Shown in pieces: positions 23,381-34,780 of a stretch of DNA of 64,000 bases (the first letter of the stretch is position 1; each line of letters starts with the position of its first letter). Source of the DNA: Osedax fenrisi (Eukaryota; Annelida; Polychaeta; Sabellida; Siboglinidae); NCBI GenBank assembly GCA_964019155.1, contig OZ025239.1, positions 7,660,964 through 7,724,963 on the forward strand, in the 5' to 3' direction. A program made the translations under genes and the position numbers. The notes under the pieces were generated by a model, which worked only from the letters and a program-made list of their open reading frames with translations, was not told the origin of the DNA and did no database searches.

Positions 23381-23617
23381 GTGTTCTACAATTTGATGGA
23401 CCCGGCCACGAAGTGTGGCTACAGCGGAGACCCGACTGTGGCCCTTATGCTCGAGTACCTAGATAGCAACGACTCCGTAAAGACTGACGACGAACGAGAA
23501 TACAACCTAGGACTGATGGACTTCATGAGAAGATGACTAGATTACGCGAATTCGGATGAAAAAGAATTTGGAACCTCGTCCGATGAAGAAATCGATGTGA
23601 ACAGTGGAAAGTGTTAA
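23381..23617 (+). pseudogene. module A copy 2, with nonsense codon
   Basis: Same 78-codon frame as copies 3, 4 and 6, but the arginine codon in FMRRRLDY is TGA at 23,534-23,536. Codons also differ near the start (DPATKCGY). The same TGA is present in copy 5, so the two share a duplication history. Upstream, the sequence joins A+T-rich spacer at ttaatcgg instead of the extended 5' part seen in copy 1. Confidence 0.7.
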
Positions 23618-24522
23618 TGTGTGGACAGGGTTAGTCACTAACACTGTTAGTGTATGGACAGTGTTAGTGCACTAACACATGTGTGGACTTTTTATTTCAA
23701 TCCCTTATACCAATCGGCCCTTTTTAGGGCCACCCAAATCCAACAATGTTTATAGTTTCATTTATACTTATAATTACTATTGATTTATTAATCGACGATT
23801 AAATAATACATAACTTCTATTGGTACCTCGTCTAAAGCGACGAAAACTATAATATCGTATCCTCTAATATCAGTAATTTTATTCAGTATATATATAAGTA
23901 ACCAAGCAATTCATTTAATTTGCATGTATACTCTACATTCAATAGTAATAGTTATTGTGTACAGTACGTACTAGTAATAATAATATATTTTTTATGAAGT
24001 TTCTGTAGGAATAATACAAAACAAATTATTTAAAATTTTCCCTATATTACATATTTAATATATAAATATATTTAAATTGCTATATAGATTCTAAATAAAT
24101 GACACATTTTGAAAATTGGAGAACTATTTAATGATAAAACTGATTAATAGTGGGAACAGTATCTTCCTAGGAAGCGCTATATATGCTATATATCCATATA
24201 AACATATACAATAGACGCATCCAATTATTCCCTTAAAATAGTTTCTAATAAAGATTATACAGTTTCATCCTATAATATTAAATTGAAAATGACTAAACCA
24301 AAAATATTTAAAAATTAGCATGGTAATATATGGTATAAATTAGTATCATTGAATACTATTATAAAATTAATATAATCTGAAATTTGTAGATTTTGTGAAA
24401 ATTGAACAAGAGCAGAAAACCTGGTAATACTAATATAATATTAATTAATATTATATAATGGTATACCATGGTGTGTAATACATTACATTTTGTATATAAT
24501 TATATATTTCTTATAGTAATTA

Positions 24523-24918
24523 ATGACTATATTTGATGACTATCCACCTATAAATCTAGTAAGTAAATCAATTACTTCAGAAAATGGGTTCATCATAGAA
24601 TCATACATTAAACCTCCCATTGATATATACATACAGTTTCTGTGCACTATCAGTATTTCGCACATATATATTGATACGAAGGTTGGAATCCAGCAGAGCG
24701 AAGTTATAGAGATTTTTAGTTTTTGTAATAAAAATACTGTGACAGTAAAGAAAGTTACAGTAAAGAGAGTGACAGTAAAGAAAGTGATAGTAAAGAAGAG
24801 GAGGTTTGTTCGCTCCGGAAGTGAAACCAAAGACTGCGACAGAAATATTATATATATTTATATATGTGTGTGCAGGTATACAGTGTCGATTCTGCACAAA
24901 TCTGAACTTGAATCCTGA
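24523..24918 (+). pseudogene. module C copy 1: RNF37/UBOX5 N-terminal domain-like fragment
   Basis: The frame reads DDYPPINLVSKSITSENG, FIIESYIKPPIDIYIQF, ISISHIYIDTKVGIQQSEVI, then a repeat-derived tail with VKKVTVKRV. RNF37 N-terminal domains have the pattern CN....D.Y...NLIS....GF..E..IKPPV.....F...I....I....G.Q.....E.; this fits throughout. The acceptor-like ttcttatag lies 16 bases before the ATG, so it may start as an internal exon. The tail (24,735-24,800) comes from a 15-bp minisatellite based on acagtaaagaaagtt. No U-box follows. It is most likely a captured or duplicated gene fragment; whether it is expressed is unknown. Confidence 0.6.
24735..24800 (+). repeat. 15-bp coding minisatellite in module C
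   Basis: Four to five copies of acagtaaagaaagtk encode the basic repeat VTVKK/R. Equivalent arrays are at about 31,925-31,990 and 37,468-37,533 in copies 2 and 3. The older copies at 18.9 and 41.7 kb lack it, so it arose inside this lineage. Confidence 0.85.
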
Positions 24919-25045
24919 AGTACAGAAAACGGCTGAATGTATCGGGAAGTATGCTCATAACATAAACATAGTACTCGGGTTAATATATATTTGTAGTACG
25001 TACTCTAGTCCACCATGTAATCATATATGTAATCGTATATGCTAG
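24870..25045 (+). pseudogene. upstream-exon-like segment of the RNF37-like module
   Basis: After a gtgtgtgcag acceptor-like site the frame reads GIQCRFCTNLNLNPEVQK then TAECIGKYAH, to a TAG at 25,043-25,045. In the contiguous old copy at about 41.5 kb, LKLTPEVQ directly precedes the CNEPYHDDYPP region, so this segment corresponds to the residues before the module C frame. Here it lies after it, as expected if tandem copies were shuffled. Identical segments occur at about 32,055-32,230 and 37,603-37,778. Confidence 0.45.
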
Positions 25046-25986
25046 GTTGATAAAGCTAGTAAAAAGTCAATAACTAGAATGTATAAACTGTTATGAAGAT
25101 ATTCTATATAAATCAAAAAGTTACAGTAGAAGAGAGTATGCAATTCATACTGAGGATAAAACATTTTGATAACATATTCGAAACTATAGTTAAATTAAGC
25201 AGTGACTATATATATATATTAATTTTATAAATATATATTTATACAATTTTTCTTATATAGGGGAAGGAATGGTAATTTGGCCGTTTTACTAATTTAATCA
25301 TGAAATCTCTGTTAAAAATTCTAAAAATTTATAAATGTCACAAATACCATAATATAAGGCTTATATAATAGTATTATATATTATTATATAATATAAGTAT
25401 CGGTATAGATTCATTATTGTCGGCAGGTAAGTTACTTAGAATCATAAGTACATTCTAGGACGTGTATAGGTATCTATATACAACTTATACTTCTTAGATG
25501 TGAGTCTAAAAGTGCCTCATTCTAAATATTTCTCTTGTATTAAACTCTATTATTTTAACAAAATCTTCCATAACTAACAAATAACACACTAATCCTACTG
25601 ACATAAAACCTACTATGACTTTTAAAAAAATCCACTGTTGCATATAAAGAATAAGTCTATAACATGAGATGCAAATATAATCTACCAATTAAAGAATTTT
25701 CTGTGATATCATACTGATCTACTACATACCAATAGCATCACTTACACTAGTCTTTGACCATCTACTCCCAGAACCCTTATTAATAACATATTTTCTTATA
25801 CAGTAAACAAAATATGTATTAATACATTATTGACTAAATATATATACTAATTAATTATATTATTTATAGTAATTACATAATAGATTATATCCTAATTTAT
25901 ATATATATATTAATACTTGTTATTAAAACTAATTATATTAATCAAATTTTGTTTGACATATTAAAATTATTTATCTTAACTTTCTA

Positions 25987-26027
<41 letters not shown>

Positions 26028-26458
26028 ATATATAAATAGTCATGTTAAAAATCTATAATATACTTATATTGAACTAAAAATATATAAAATTGTCCTAAAT
26101 ACATATTTACCCTCCTACACAACCGCCTACAGGTGGAGGACTCGCCATCTAATAACACCAACAATGAGGTGTTGGTATCGAACCCGGATAGTCATGACCT
26201 AGTCAAACAATATTTATCTTAACTTTCTAAATAATATATATATATATATATATTTAATATATAAATAGTCATGTTAAAAATCTATAATATACTTATATTG
26301 AACTAAAAATATATAAAATTGTCCTAAATACATATTTACCCTCCTACACAACCGCCTACAGGTGGAGGACTCGCCATCTAATAACACCAACAATGAGGTG
26401 TTGGTATCGAACCCGGATAGTCATGACCTAGTCAAACATTATTTATCTTAACTTTCTA

Positions 26459-26493
<35 letters not shown>

Positions 26494-26655
26494 ATATATA
26501 AATAGTCATGTTAAAAATCTATAATATACTTATATTGAACTAAAAATATATAAAATTGTCCTAAATACATATTTACCCTCCTACACAACCGCCTACAGGT
26601 GGAGGACTCGCCATCTAATAACACCAACAATGAGGTGTTGGTATCGAACCGTATC
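25035..26655 (+). repeat. module E copy 1 with three SINE-bearing tail units
   Basis: Begins at the ggttgataaagctagtaaaa landmark. It contains a 45-codon ORF at 25,094-25,231 (MKIFYINQKVTVEESMQF then ILRIKHFDNIFETIVKLS, then a GT that could be a donor) and a 60-codon minus-strand frame at 25,506-25,688 with a hydrophobic stretch (FLKVIVGFMSVGLVCYLLV). It ends in tandem units of about 240 bp: atttatcttaactttctaaa, a (TA)n tract, then a GC-richer end containing a tRNA-derived SINE in minus orientation (about 26,113-26,213, 26,340-26,440 and 26,578-26,650). The third unit is truncated and fused to copy 2. No function is assigned; both small frames recur in all E copies, but only because the copies are young. 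Confidence 0.75.
26113..26213 (-). repeat. tRNA-derived SINE fragment (8 copies in the array)
   Basis: On the minus strand it reads gactaggtcatgactatcc, then GGGTTCGATACC (box B consensus GGTTCGANTCC), then a tail including ttagatggcgagtcctcc. A degenerate box A-like stretch precedes box B. Eight copies occur, three in E1, one in E2, and two each in E3 (about 33,300-33,400 and 33,538-33,640) and E4 (about 38,833-38,930 and 39,071-39,170). A diverged relative with the same box B and a ttaggaggcgactcatc tail is at 53,991-54,061. Confidence 0.6.
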
Positions 26656-27830
26656 GTATCTTAATCGTATATGCTAGGTTGATAAAGCTAGTAAAAAGTC
26701 AATAACTAGAATGTATAAACTGTTATGAAGATATTCTATATAAATCAAAAAGTTACAGTAGAAGAGAGTATGCAATTCATACTGAGGATAAAACATTTTG
26801 ATAACATTTTCGAAACTATAGTTAAATTAAGCGGTGACTATATATATATATTAATTTTATAAATATATATTTATACAATTTTTCTTAAATAGGGGAAGGA
26901 ATGGTAATTTGGCCGTTTTACTAATTTAATCATGAAATCTCTGTTCAAAATTCTAAAAATTTATAAATGTCACAAATACCAAAATATAAGGCTTATATAA
27001 TAGTATTATATATTATTATATAATATAAGTATCAGTATAGATTCATTATTGTCGGCAGGTAAGTTACTTAGAATCATAAGTACATTCTGGGACGTGTATA
27101 GGTATCTATATACAACTTATACTTCTTAGATGTGAGTCTAAAAGTGCCTCATTCTAAATATTTCTCTTGTATTAAACTCTATTATTTTAACAAAATCTAC
27201 CATAACTAACAAATAACACACTAATCCTACTGACATAAAACCTACTATGACTTTTAAAAAAATCCACTGTTGCATATAAAGAATAAGCCTATAACATGAG
27301 ATGCAAATATAATCTATCAATTAAAGAATTTTCTGTGATATCATACTGATCTACTACATACCAATAGCATCACTTACACTAGTCTTTGACCATCTACTCC
27401 CAGAACCCTTATTAATAACATCTTCTTATACAGTAAACAAAATATGTATTAATACATTATTGACTAAATATATATACTAATTAATTATATCATTTATAGT
27501 AATTACATAATAGATTATATCCTAATTTATATATATATATTAATACTTGTTATTAAAACTAATTATATTAACCAAATTTTGTTTGACATATTAAAATTAT
27601 TTATCTTAACTTTCTAAATAATATATATATATATATATATTTAATATATAAATAGTCATGTTAAAAATCTATAATATACTTATATTGAACTAAAAATATA
27701 TAAAATTGTCCTAAATACATATTTACCCGCCTACACAACCGCCTACAGGTGGAGGACTCGCCATCTAATAACACCAACAATGAGGTGTTGGTATCGAACC
27801 CGGATAGTCATGACCTAGTCAAACATTAGT
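26656..27830 (+). repeat. module E copy 2, one SINE tail unit
   Basis: A direct tandem duplicate of E1 that starts within taatcgtatatgctaggttg. The plus ORF equivalent lies at about 26,725-26,862 (with KLSG for KLSS) and the minus frame at 27,138-27,320. It has one tail unit only (SINE at about 27,725-27,825). It then continues into attagtgtttattattgatg, a spacer shared with E3 and E4. Confidence 0.75.
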
Positions 27831-27988
27831 GTTTATTATTGATGTAAATGAATAGCGAATATTTTAATATTAATTAAACTATTCGGTTCAAAACAAATAG
27901 TATACGAAAAGTTTTGAAATATAACAAGTGAATAATTACTGAAAAATATAGTGAAATAAATACCGAATAGTAACTAACTATGTATAGC

Positions 27989-28155
27989 TACGATAGGGTA
28001 GGGATACGATAGGGATAATTCAGATAGGGCTAACTCAGATTGGGCTAACTACGATAGGGCTAATTCAGATAGGGTTAACTCCGATAGGACTTATTCAGAT
28101 AGGGCTAACTCAGATAGGACTAATTCAGATAGAGCTAACTCCGATAGAGCTAACT
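27989..28155. repeat. 15-bp minisatellite (cagatagggctaact)
   Basis: About ten imperfect copies of a 15-base unit based on cagatagggctaaYt. It is unique to the junction between E2 and B2, and absent after E3 and E4, where the same flank joins module B directly. Confidence 0.9.
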
Positions 28156-29400
28156 TACATGTATTATTTATATATTAATTTCTCAATATTCGTTTTTTAT
28201 AACATAATTAATTTAAATCAAATAAATAATATATTTATTATTTCTAAAATACACCTAGATCATGCAGTATTCTAATAATAACTCATAATTCTCAACTATC
28301 CGCACATACACCTGGCCAAAACGGTTAGTATATATATATGTTATATTATTATTAGTATTTTATTCTTTATTAGATATATATGAAAAGAAAAACTAGCTTA
28401 TTTTATAAAATTAAGATACAAATAAAACATAAATTTAATAAACTTTTAATTTACTTATATTTATTACTTTTTTTCAAAAAATGATTTAATTTGTTTTCGA
28501 TAAATTTGGTATTTTTTCGATAAATATTTTTGTATACAATTTAATATTAGATATATATTTTTAACCATATTATAAATATTTGAATTTTATAAATAATTAT
28601 ACTTATGTAGATAATTAAATAATAAAATTGGGAATTGAAATCTGAGCATTAGTTAATATGAACTGTAGTTAAAACCTGCATTATTAAATATAAATATTGC
28701 ATATTGAATAATTTAATAAATGAAATATAGTATATATATATATTCAGTATATATATAAGTAACCAAGCAATTCATTTAATGTGCATGTATACTCTACATT
28801 CAATAGTAATAGTTATTGTGTACAGTACGTACTAGTAATAATATATTTTTTATGAAGTTTCTGTAGGGGACGTGAGGGGGTTTTGGTCAACTAATATTGG
28901 TCACTATATTATTTATTTAATATATAAGTATATTTAAATTTCTATATAGATTCTAAATATATGAGACATTTTGAAAATTGGAGAACTATTTAATGATAAA
29001 ACTGATTTATAGAGGGAACAGTATTTTCCTATATATCCATATAAACATATACAATAGACGCATACAATTATTCCCTTAAATTGTTTCTAATAAAGATTAT
29101 GCAATTTCATTCTATAATATTAAATTGAAATTGACTATACCAAAAATATTTAAAAATGACCATGGTAAAATATGCTTTAAAATAGTATCATTGAATATTA
29201 ATATAAAATTAATATAATCTGAAATTTATAGATTTTGTGAAAATTGTACAAGAGCCGAAAACCTGGTATACCATTATATAATTGATATAATATGTGATGC
29301 ATTAAATTGTGTATATAATTATATATTTATTATAATAATTAATTAAATAGGTAATTTTAAAAATACTATATAATCTACACTACATACTAAATAATAGACC
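28156..29400. other. spacer with partial A-B and A-C spacer pieces
   Basis: From 28,156 to 28,735 it is A+T-rich without features. From about 28,740 it is a copy of the spacer that normally follows module A, but without an A module, and it mixes segments otherwise found before C and before B. This marks a recombination junction. Confidence 0.6.
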
Positions 29401-29407
29401 AAATGTC

Positions 29408-30160
29408 ATGTTCCAAAAAGTTCAAAAATACCCAAATATAAGGCGTATCAGTCCAGCATATGGGAAAACCTGTACGAAATGTGGAAGAAAAAATCACTTT
29501 AAAATAATGTGTAAGTCGAAGGTAACGGAAAAAGTGCCAAGTGTATTTACGATAAGCATGAATGTAAATAACGTAAAGACAATAGACCAATTACCAAAGT
29601 GTGAAACTATTACACTCACAACAGAGTGGGGAACTCTGATAAAATTCCAGATAGACAACGGAGCGGCAGTAAACATAATACCAATATCAGCTAACGTTAT
29701 ATGGTGTTACAAGCATGGATTCCTTATTGGTGTGCTATTAAACGCGGAATTCAACAGATACTTTAATTTGGAGACCCCTTTCGATTTTAATAATACCAAT
29801 ATCAATCTATGAAACAGCTAGCAAAGATTACAAACACAAAGAGATAAAACCCTCAACAACGAAATACATCACAGCATTTGGAGGAACAAACTGGAATGTA
29901 AGAGGTGAAAGGATAATAGTTCAACGAAGAAATAAAAAATGTTTAATACGTCTACCAATTCCACTCAATACTTGTTAGAGCAGCTAGTGTAGAACTAGGC
30001 TGTATAAAAATACTAGACAATGACGAACGATACAAACAAGTAAACCAGATAAAAGAGAAGAACTTAATAATAGAAGATATAATCAATGAATATGAAGATA
30101 TATTTAATGGGACGGTTGGCAAACTAGAGAGTAACGTCAACATCAAATTTCTATAAATAT
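29408..30160 (+). pseudogene. module B copy 2: longest gag-protease fragment
   Basis: Same as copy 1 through the protease, with a clean ATG at 29,408 (MFQKVQKYPNIRRI), the zinc knuckle, the DNG active-site change and the 100-bp insertion with its 15-bp flanking repeat at 29,675-29,689. It extends further: from about 29,946 the sequence, read with frame changes, gives ELGCIKILDNDERYKQV then IIEDIINEYEDIFNGTVGKL. This is the Ty3/gypsy linker between protease and reverse transcriptase. It ends before any reverse transcriptase motif. This copy shows best what the parental element was. Confidence 0.85.
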
Positions 30161-30570
30161 ATATATATTTTTTTAATGAATGTTTTTTTAAAAAGTATAC
30201 CACAATAAATTATATTTAAATATATAATAACAAATTTTATATTAACATACTTATTATTTATTTGTATATTTATTTATATACGTAGTAATTATCTATTTTC
30301 TTTGATAAATAAATATTGTTAAAATTAATCATCTAAAATTAGCTTAAAATTGAAAATTTAATATCAGGATTTGCAAATAAATTAAAGGCTTTTAAAACAT
30401 TTATTTTACTTAATTTAGGAAATACTTATTACAACATTATTATATAAAGTATATATATAATTAAATATGTGATAACATTTTATAATCAATATCTCTCAAT
30501 ATATCCAATTATAATAATTATTATGAATAATACAAACAAATTATGATAATATAAATTATTTAATCAGCTC
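30161..30570. other. A+T-rich spacer before A3
   Basis: Spacer with the landmarks ttaatgaatgttttttt and attgttaaaattaatcatc. It recurs before A4 and A6, and in shorter form before A2 and A5. No gene is seen. Confidence 0.6.
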
Positions 30571-30807
30571 GTGTTCTACAATTTGATGGACCTATCCACG
30601 AAGCATGGCTACAGCGGAGACCCGACCGTGGCCCTTATGCTCGAGTACCTCGATAGCAACCATTCCGTAAAGACTGACGATGAACGAGAATACAACCTAG
30701 GACTGATGGACTTCATGAGAAGACGATTAGATTACGCGAATTCGGATGAAAAAGAATTTGGAACCTCGTCCGATGAAGAAATCGATGTGAACAGTGGAAA
30801 GTGTTAA
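30571..30807 (+). CDS. module A copy 3: intact acidic ORF
   Basis: 78 codons from a GTG at 30,571 (first ATG six codons in) to TAA 30,805-30,807. It reads VFYNLMDLSTKHGYSGD, VALMLEYLDSNHSV, DDEREYNLGLMDFMRRRLDY, then the acidic end KEFGTSSDEEIDVNSGKC. An AG (taatcag) directly precedes the frame, so it could be an internal or last exon. The composition suggests a genuine coding ancestry (gene exon or gag). It is intact here and in copies 4 and 6. No domain is recognised. Confidence 0.5.
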   Translation: MFYNLMDLSTKHGYSGDPTVALMLEYLDSNHSVKTDDEREYNLGLMDFMRRRLDYANSDEKEFGTSSDEEIDVNSGKC

Positions 30808-31712
30808 TGTGTACACAGGGTTAGTCACTAACACTGTTAGTGTATGGACAGTGTTAGTGCACTAACACGTGTGTGGACTTCTTATTTCAACACCTTATAC
30901 CAATCGGCCCTTTTTAGGGCCACCCAAATCCAACAATGTTTATAGTTTCATTTATACTTATAATTACTATTGATTTATTAATCGACGATTAAATAATACA
31001 TAATTTCTATTGGTACCTCGTCTAAAGCGACGAAAACTAAAATATCGTATCCTCTAATATAAGTAATTTTATTCAGTATATATATAAGTAACCAAGCAAT
31101 TCATTTAATTTGCATGTATACTCTACATTCAATAGTAATAGTTATTGTGTACAGTACGTACTAGTAATAATAATATATTTTTTATGAAGTTTCTGTAGGA
31201 ATAATACAAAACAAATTATTTAAAATTTTCCCTATATTACATATTTAATATATAAATATATTTAAATTGCTATATAGATTCTAAATAAATGACACATTTT
31301 GAAAATTGGAGAACTATTTAATGATAAAACTGATTAATAGTGGGAACAGTATCTTCCTAGGAAGCGCTATATATGCTATATATCCATATAAACATATACA
31401 ATAGACGCATCCAATTATTCCCTTAAAATAGTTTCTAATAAAGATTATACAGTTTCATCCTATAATATTAAATTGAAAATGACTAAACCAAAAATATTTA
31501 AAAATTAGCATGGTAATATATGGTATAAATTAGTATCATTGAATACTATTATAAAATTAATATAATCTGAAATTTGTAGATTTTGTGAAAATTGAACAAG
31601 AGCAGAAAACCTGGTAATACTAATATAATATTAATTAATATTATATAATGGTATACCATGGTGTGTAATACATTACATTTTGTATATAATTATATATTTC
31701 TTATAGTAATTA

Positions 31713-32093
31713 ATGACTATATTTGATGACTATCCACCTATAAATCTAGTAAGTAAATCAATTACTTCAGAAAATGGGTTCATCATAGAATCATACATTA
31801 AACCTCCCATTGATATATACATACAGTTTCTGTGCACTATCAGTATTTCGCACATATATATTGATACGAAGGTTGGAATCCAGCAGAGCGAAGTTATAGA
31901 GATTTTTAGTTTTTGTAATAAAAATACTGTGACAGTAAAGAAAGTTACAGTAAAGAGAGTGACAGTAAAGAAAGTGATAGTAAAGAAGAGGAGGTTTGTT
32001 CGCTCCGGAAGTGAAACCAGACTGCGACAGAAATATTATATATATTTATATATGTGTGTGCAGGTATACAGTGTCGATTCTGCACAAATCTGA
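31713..32093 (+). pseudogene. module C copy 2: RNF37-like fragment, different tail
   Basis: Identical to copy 1 through the minisatellite. A 4-base difference (gaaaccagactgcg instead of gaaaccaaagactgcg region) shifts the tail frame so it ends SVDSAQI. The shift shows the tail is not under strong selection. Confidence 0.6.
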
Positions 32094-32214
32094 ACTTGAA
32101 TCCTGAAGTACAGAAAACGGCTGAATGTATCGGGAAGTATGCTCATAACATAAACATAGTACTCGGGTTAATATATATTTGTAGTACGTACTCTAGTCCA
32201 CCATGTAATCATAT

Positions 32215-33178
32215 ATGTAATCGTATATGCTAGGTTGATAAAGCTAGTAAAAAGTCAATAACTAGAATGTATAAACTGTTATGAAGATATTCTATATAAA
32301 TCAAAAAGTTACAGTAGAAGAGAGTATGCAATTCATACTGAGGATAAAACATTTTGATAACATATTCGAAACTATAGTTAAATTAAGCGGTGACTATATA
32401 TATATATTAATTTTATAAATATATATTTATACAATTTTTCTTATATAGGGGAAGGAATGGTAATTTGGCCGTTTTACTAATTTAATCATGAAATCTCTGT
32501 TAAAAATTCTAAAAATTTATAAATGTCACAAATACCATAATATAAGGCTTATATAATAGTATTATATATTATTATATAATATAAGTATCAGTATAGATTC
32601 ATTATTGTCGGCAGGTAAGTTACTTAGCATGCATCATAAGTACATTCTAGAACGTGTATAGGTTTCTATATACAACTTATACTTCTTAGATGTGAGTCTA
32701 AAAATTCCTCATTCTAAATATTTCTCTTGTATTAAACTCTATTATTTTAACAAAATCTACCATAACTAACAAATAACACACTAATCCTACTGACATAAAA
32801 CCTACTATGACTTTTAAAAAAATCCACTGTTGCATATAAAGAATAAGCCTATAACATGAGATGCAAATATAATCTACCAATTAAAGAATTTTCTGTGATA
32901 TCATACTGATCTACTACATACCAATAGCATCACTTACACTAGTCTTTGACCATCTACTCCCAGAACCCTTATTAATAACATATTTTCTTATACAGTAAAC
33001 AAAATATGTATTAATACATTATTGACTAAATATATATACTAATTAATTATATCATTTATAGTAATTACATAATAGATTATATCCTAATTTATATATATAT
33101 ATTAATACTTGTTATTAAAACTAATTATATTAATCAAATTTTGTTTGACATATTAAAATTATTTATCTTAACTTTCTA

Positions 33179-33219
<41 letters not shown>

Positions 33220-33421
33220 ATATATAAATAGTCATGTTAAAAATCTATAATATACTTATATTGAACTAAAAATATATAAAATTGTCCTAAATACATATTT
33301 ACCCTCCTACACAACCGCCTACAGGTGGAGGACTCGCCATCTAATAACACCAACAATGAGGTGTTGGTATCGAACCCGTATAGTCATGACCTAGTCAAAC
33401 ATTATTTATCTTAACTTTCTA

Positions 33422-33456
<35 letters not shown>

Positions 33457-33775
33457 ATATATAAATAGTCATGTTAAAAATCTATAATATACTTATATTG
33501 AACTAAAAATATATAAAATTGTCCTAAATACATATTTACCCGCCTACACAACCGCCTACAGGTGGAGGACTCGCCATCTAATAACACCAACAATGAGGTG
33601 TTGGTATCGAACCCGGATAGTCATGACCTAGTCAAACATTAGTGTTTATTATTGATGTAAATGAATAGCGAATATTTTAATATTAATTAAACTATTCGGT
33701 TCAAAACAAATAGTATACGAAAAGTTTTGAAATATAACAAGTGAATAATTACTGAAAAATATAGTGAAATAAATA
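32215..33775 (+). repeat. module E copy 3, two SINE tail units
   Basis: Same landmarks as E1. The plus ORF is at about 32,281-32,418 and the minus frame at 32,698-32,880. Two tail units with (TA)n of different lengths. It differs from E1 near 32,625 (ttagcatgcatc for ttagaatc), a change shared with E4. The spacer after the tails ends in a junction to module B at aaatacctaatatcaatc. Confidence 0.75.
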
Positions 33776-34130
33776 CCTAATATCAATCTATGAAACAGCT
33801 AGCAAAGATTACACACACAAAGAGATAAAACCCTCAACAACGAAATACATCACAGCATTTGGAGGAACAAACTGGAATGTAAGAGGTGAAAGGATAATAG
33901 AAGTTCAACGAAGAAATAAAAATGTTTAATACGTCTACAATTCCACTCAATACTTGGTAGAGCAGCTAGTGTAGAACTAGGCTGTATAAAAATACTAGAC
34001 AATGACGAATGATACAAACAAGTAAACCAGATAAAAGAGAAGAACTTAATAATAGAAGATATAATCAATGAATGTGAAGATATATTTAATGGGACGGTTG
34101 GCAAACTAGAGTAATGTCAACATCTTCTAT
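33776..34130 (+). pseudogene. module B copy 3: 3' part only
   Basis: Starts inside the protease at aatatcaatctatgaaacag, exactly at the downstream copy of the 15-bp repeat that flanks the 100-bp insertion in copies 1, 2 and 4. It then runs through the protease end and the protease-reverse transcriptase linker with stops (an atgatac change breaks DERYK). No zinc knuckle or active site is present. Confidence 0.75.
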
Positions 34131-34543
34131 AAATATATATATTTTTTTAATGAATGTTTTTTAAAAAGTATACCACAATAAATTATATTTAAATATATAA
34201 TAACAAATTTTATATTAACATACTTATTATTTATTTGTATATTTATTTATATACGTAGTAATTATCTATTTTCTTTGATAAATAAATATTGTTAAAATTA
34301 ATCATCTAAAATTAGCTTAAAATTGAAAATTTAATATCAGGATTTGCAAATAAATTAAAGGCTTTTAAAACATTTATTTTACTTAATTTAGGAAATACTT
34401 ATTACAACATTATTATATAAAGTATATATATAATTAAATATATGATAAAATTTTATAATCAATATCTCTCAATATATCCAATTATAATAATTATTATGAA
34501 TAATACAAACAAATTATGATAATATAAATTATTTAATCAGCTC

Positions 34544-34780
34544 GTGTTCTACAATTTGATGGACCCGGCCACGAATCATGGCTACAGCGGAGACCCGACC
34601 GTAGCCCTTATGCTCGAGTACCTCGATAGCAACGACTCCGTAAAGACTGACGATGAACGAGAATACAACCTAGGACTGATGGACTTCATGAGAAGACGAT
34701 TAGATTACGCGAATTCGGATGAAAAAGAATTTGGAACCTCGTCCGATGAAGAAATCGATGTGAACAGTGGAAAGTGTTAA
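34544..34780 (+). CDS. module A copy 4: intact acidic ORF
   Basis: Same 78-codon frame as copy 3, with DPATNHGY near the start and SNDSV for SNHSV. It is followed by the palindrome cluster (34,824-34,841) and a spacer leading to B4. Confidence 0.5.
   Translation: MFYNLMDPATNHGYSGDPTVALMLEYLDSNDSVKTDDEREYNLGLMDFMRRRLDYANSDEKEFGTSSDEEIDVNSGKC

Noticed and set aside
24540..24897. Minus-strand frames of 96 and 98 codons opposite module C (also opposite copy 3)
   Set aside because: They are shadows of the RNF37-like frame and its minisatellite, with no sensible composition of their own.
25506..25688. 60-codon minus-strand frame with a hydrophobic stretch in each E module as a conserved membrane peptide
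   Set aside because: It is present in all copies only because the copies are very young. There is no older copy to show selection, so it is noted inside the E entries but not called a gene.
26100..27830. Regularly spaced repeats in E as a CRISPR array
   Set aside because: The units are about 240 bp with (TA)n spacers and a SINE, in eukaryotic DNA. There are no short repeats with unique spacers and no cas genes.
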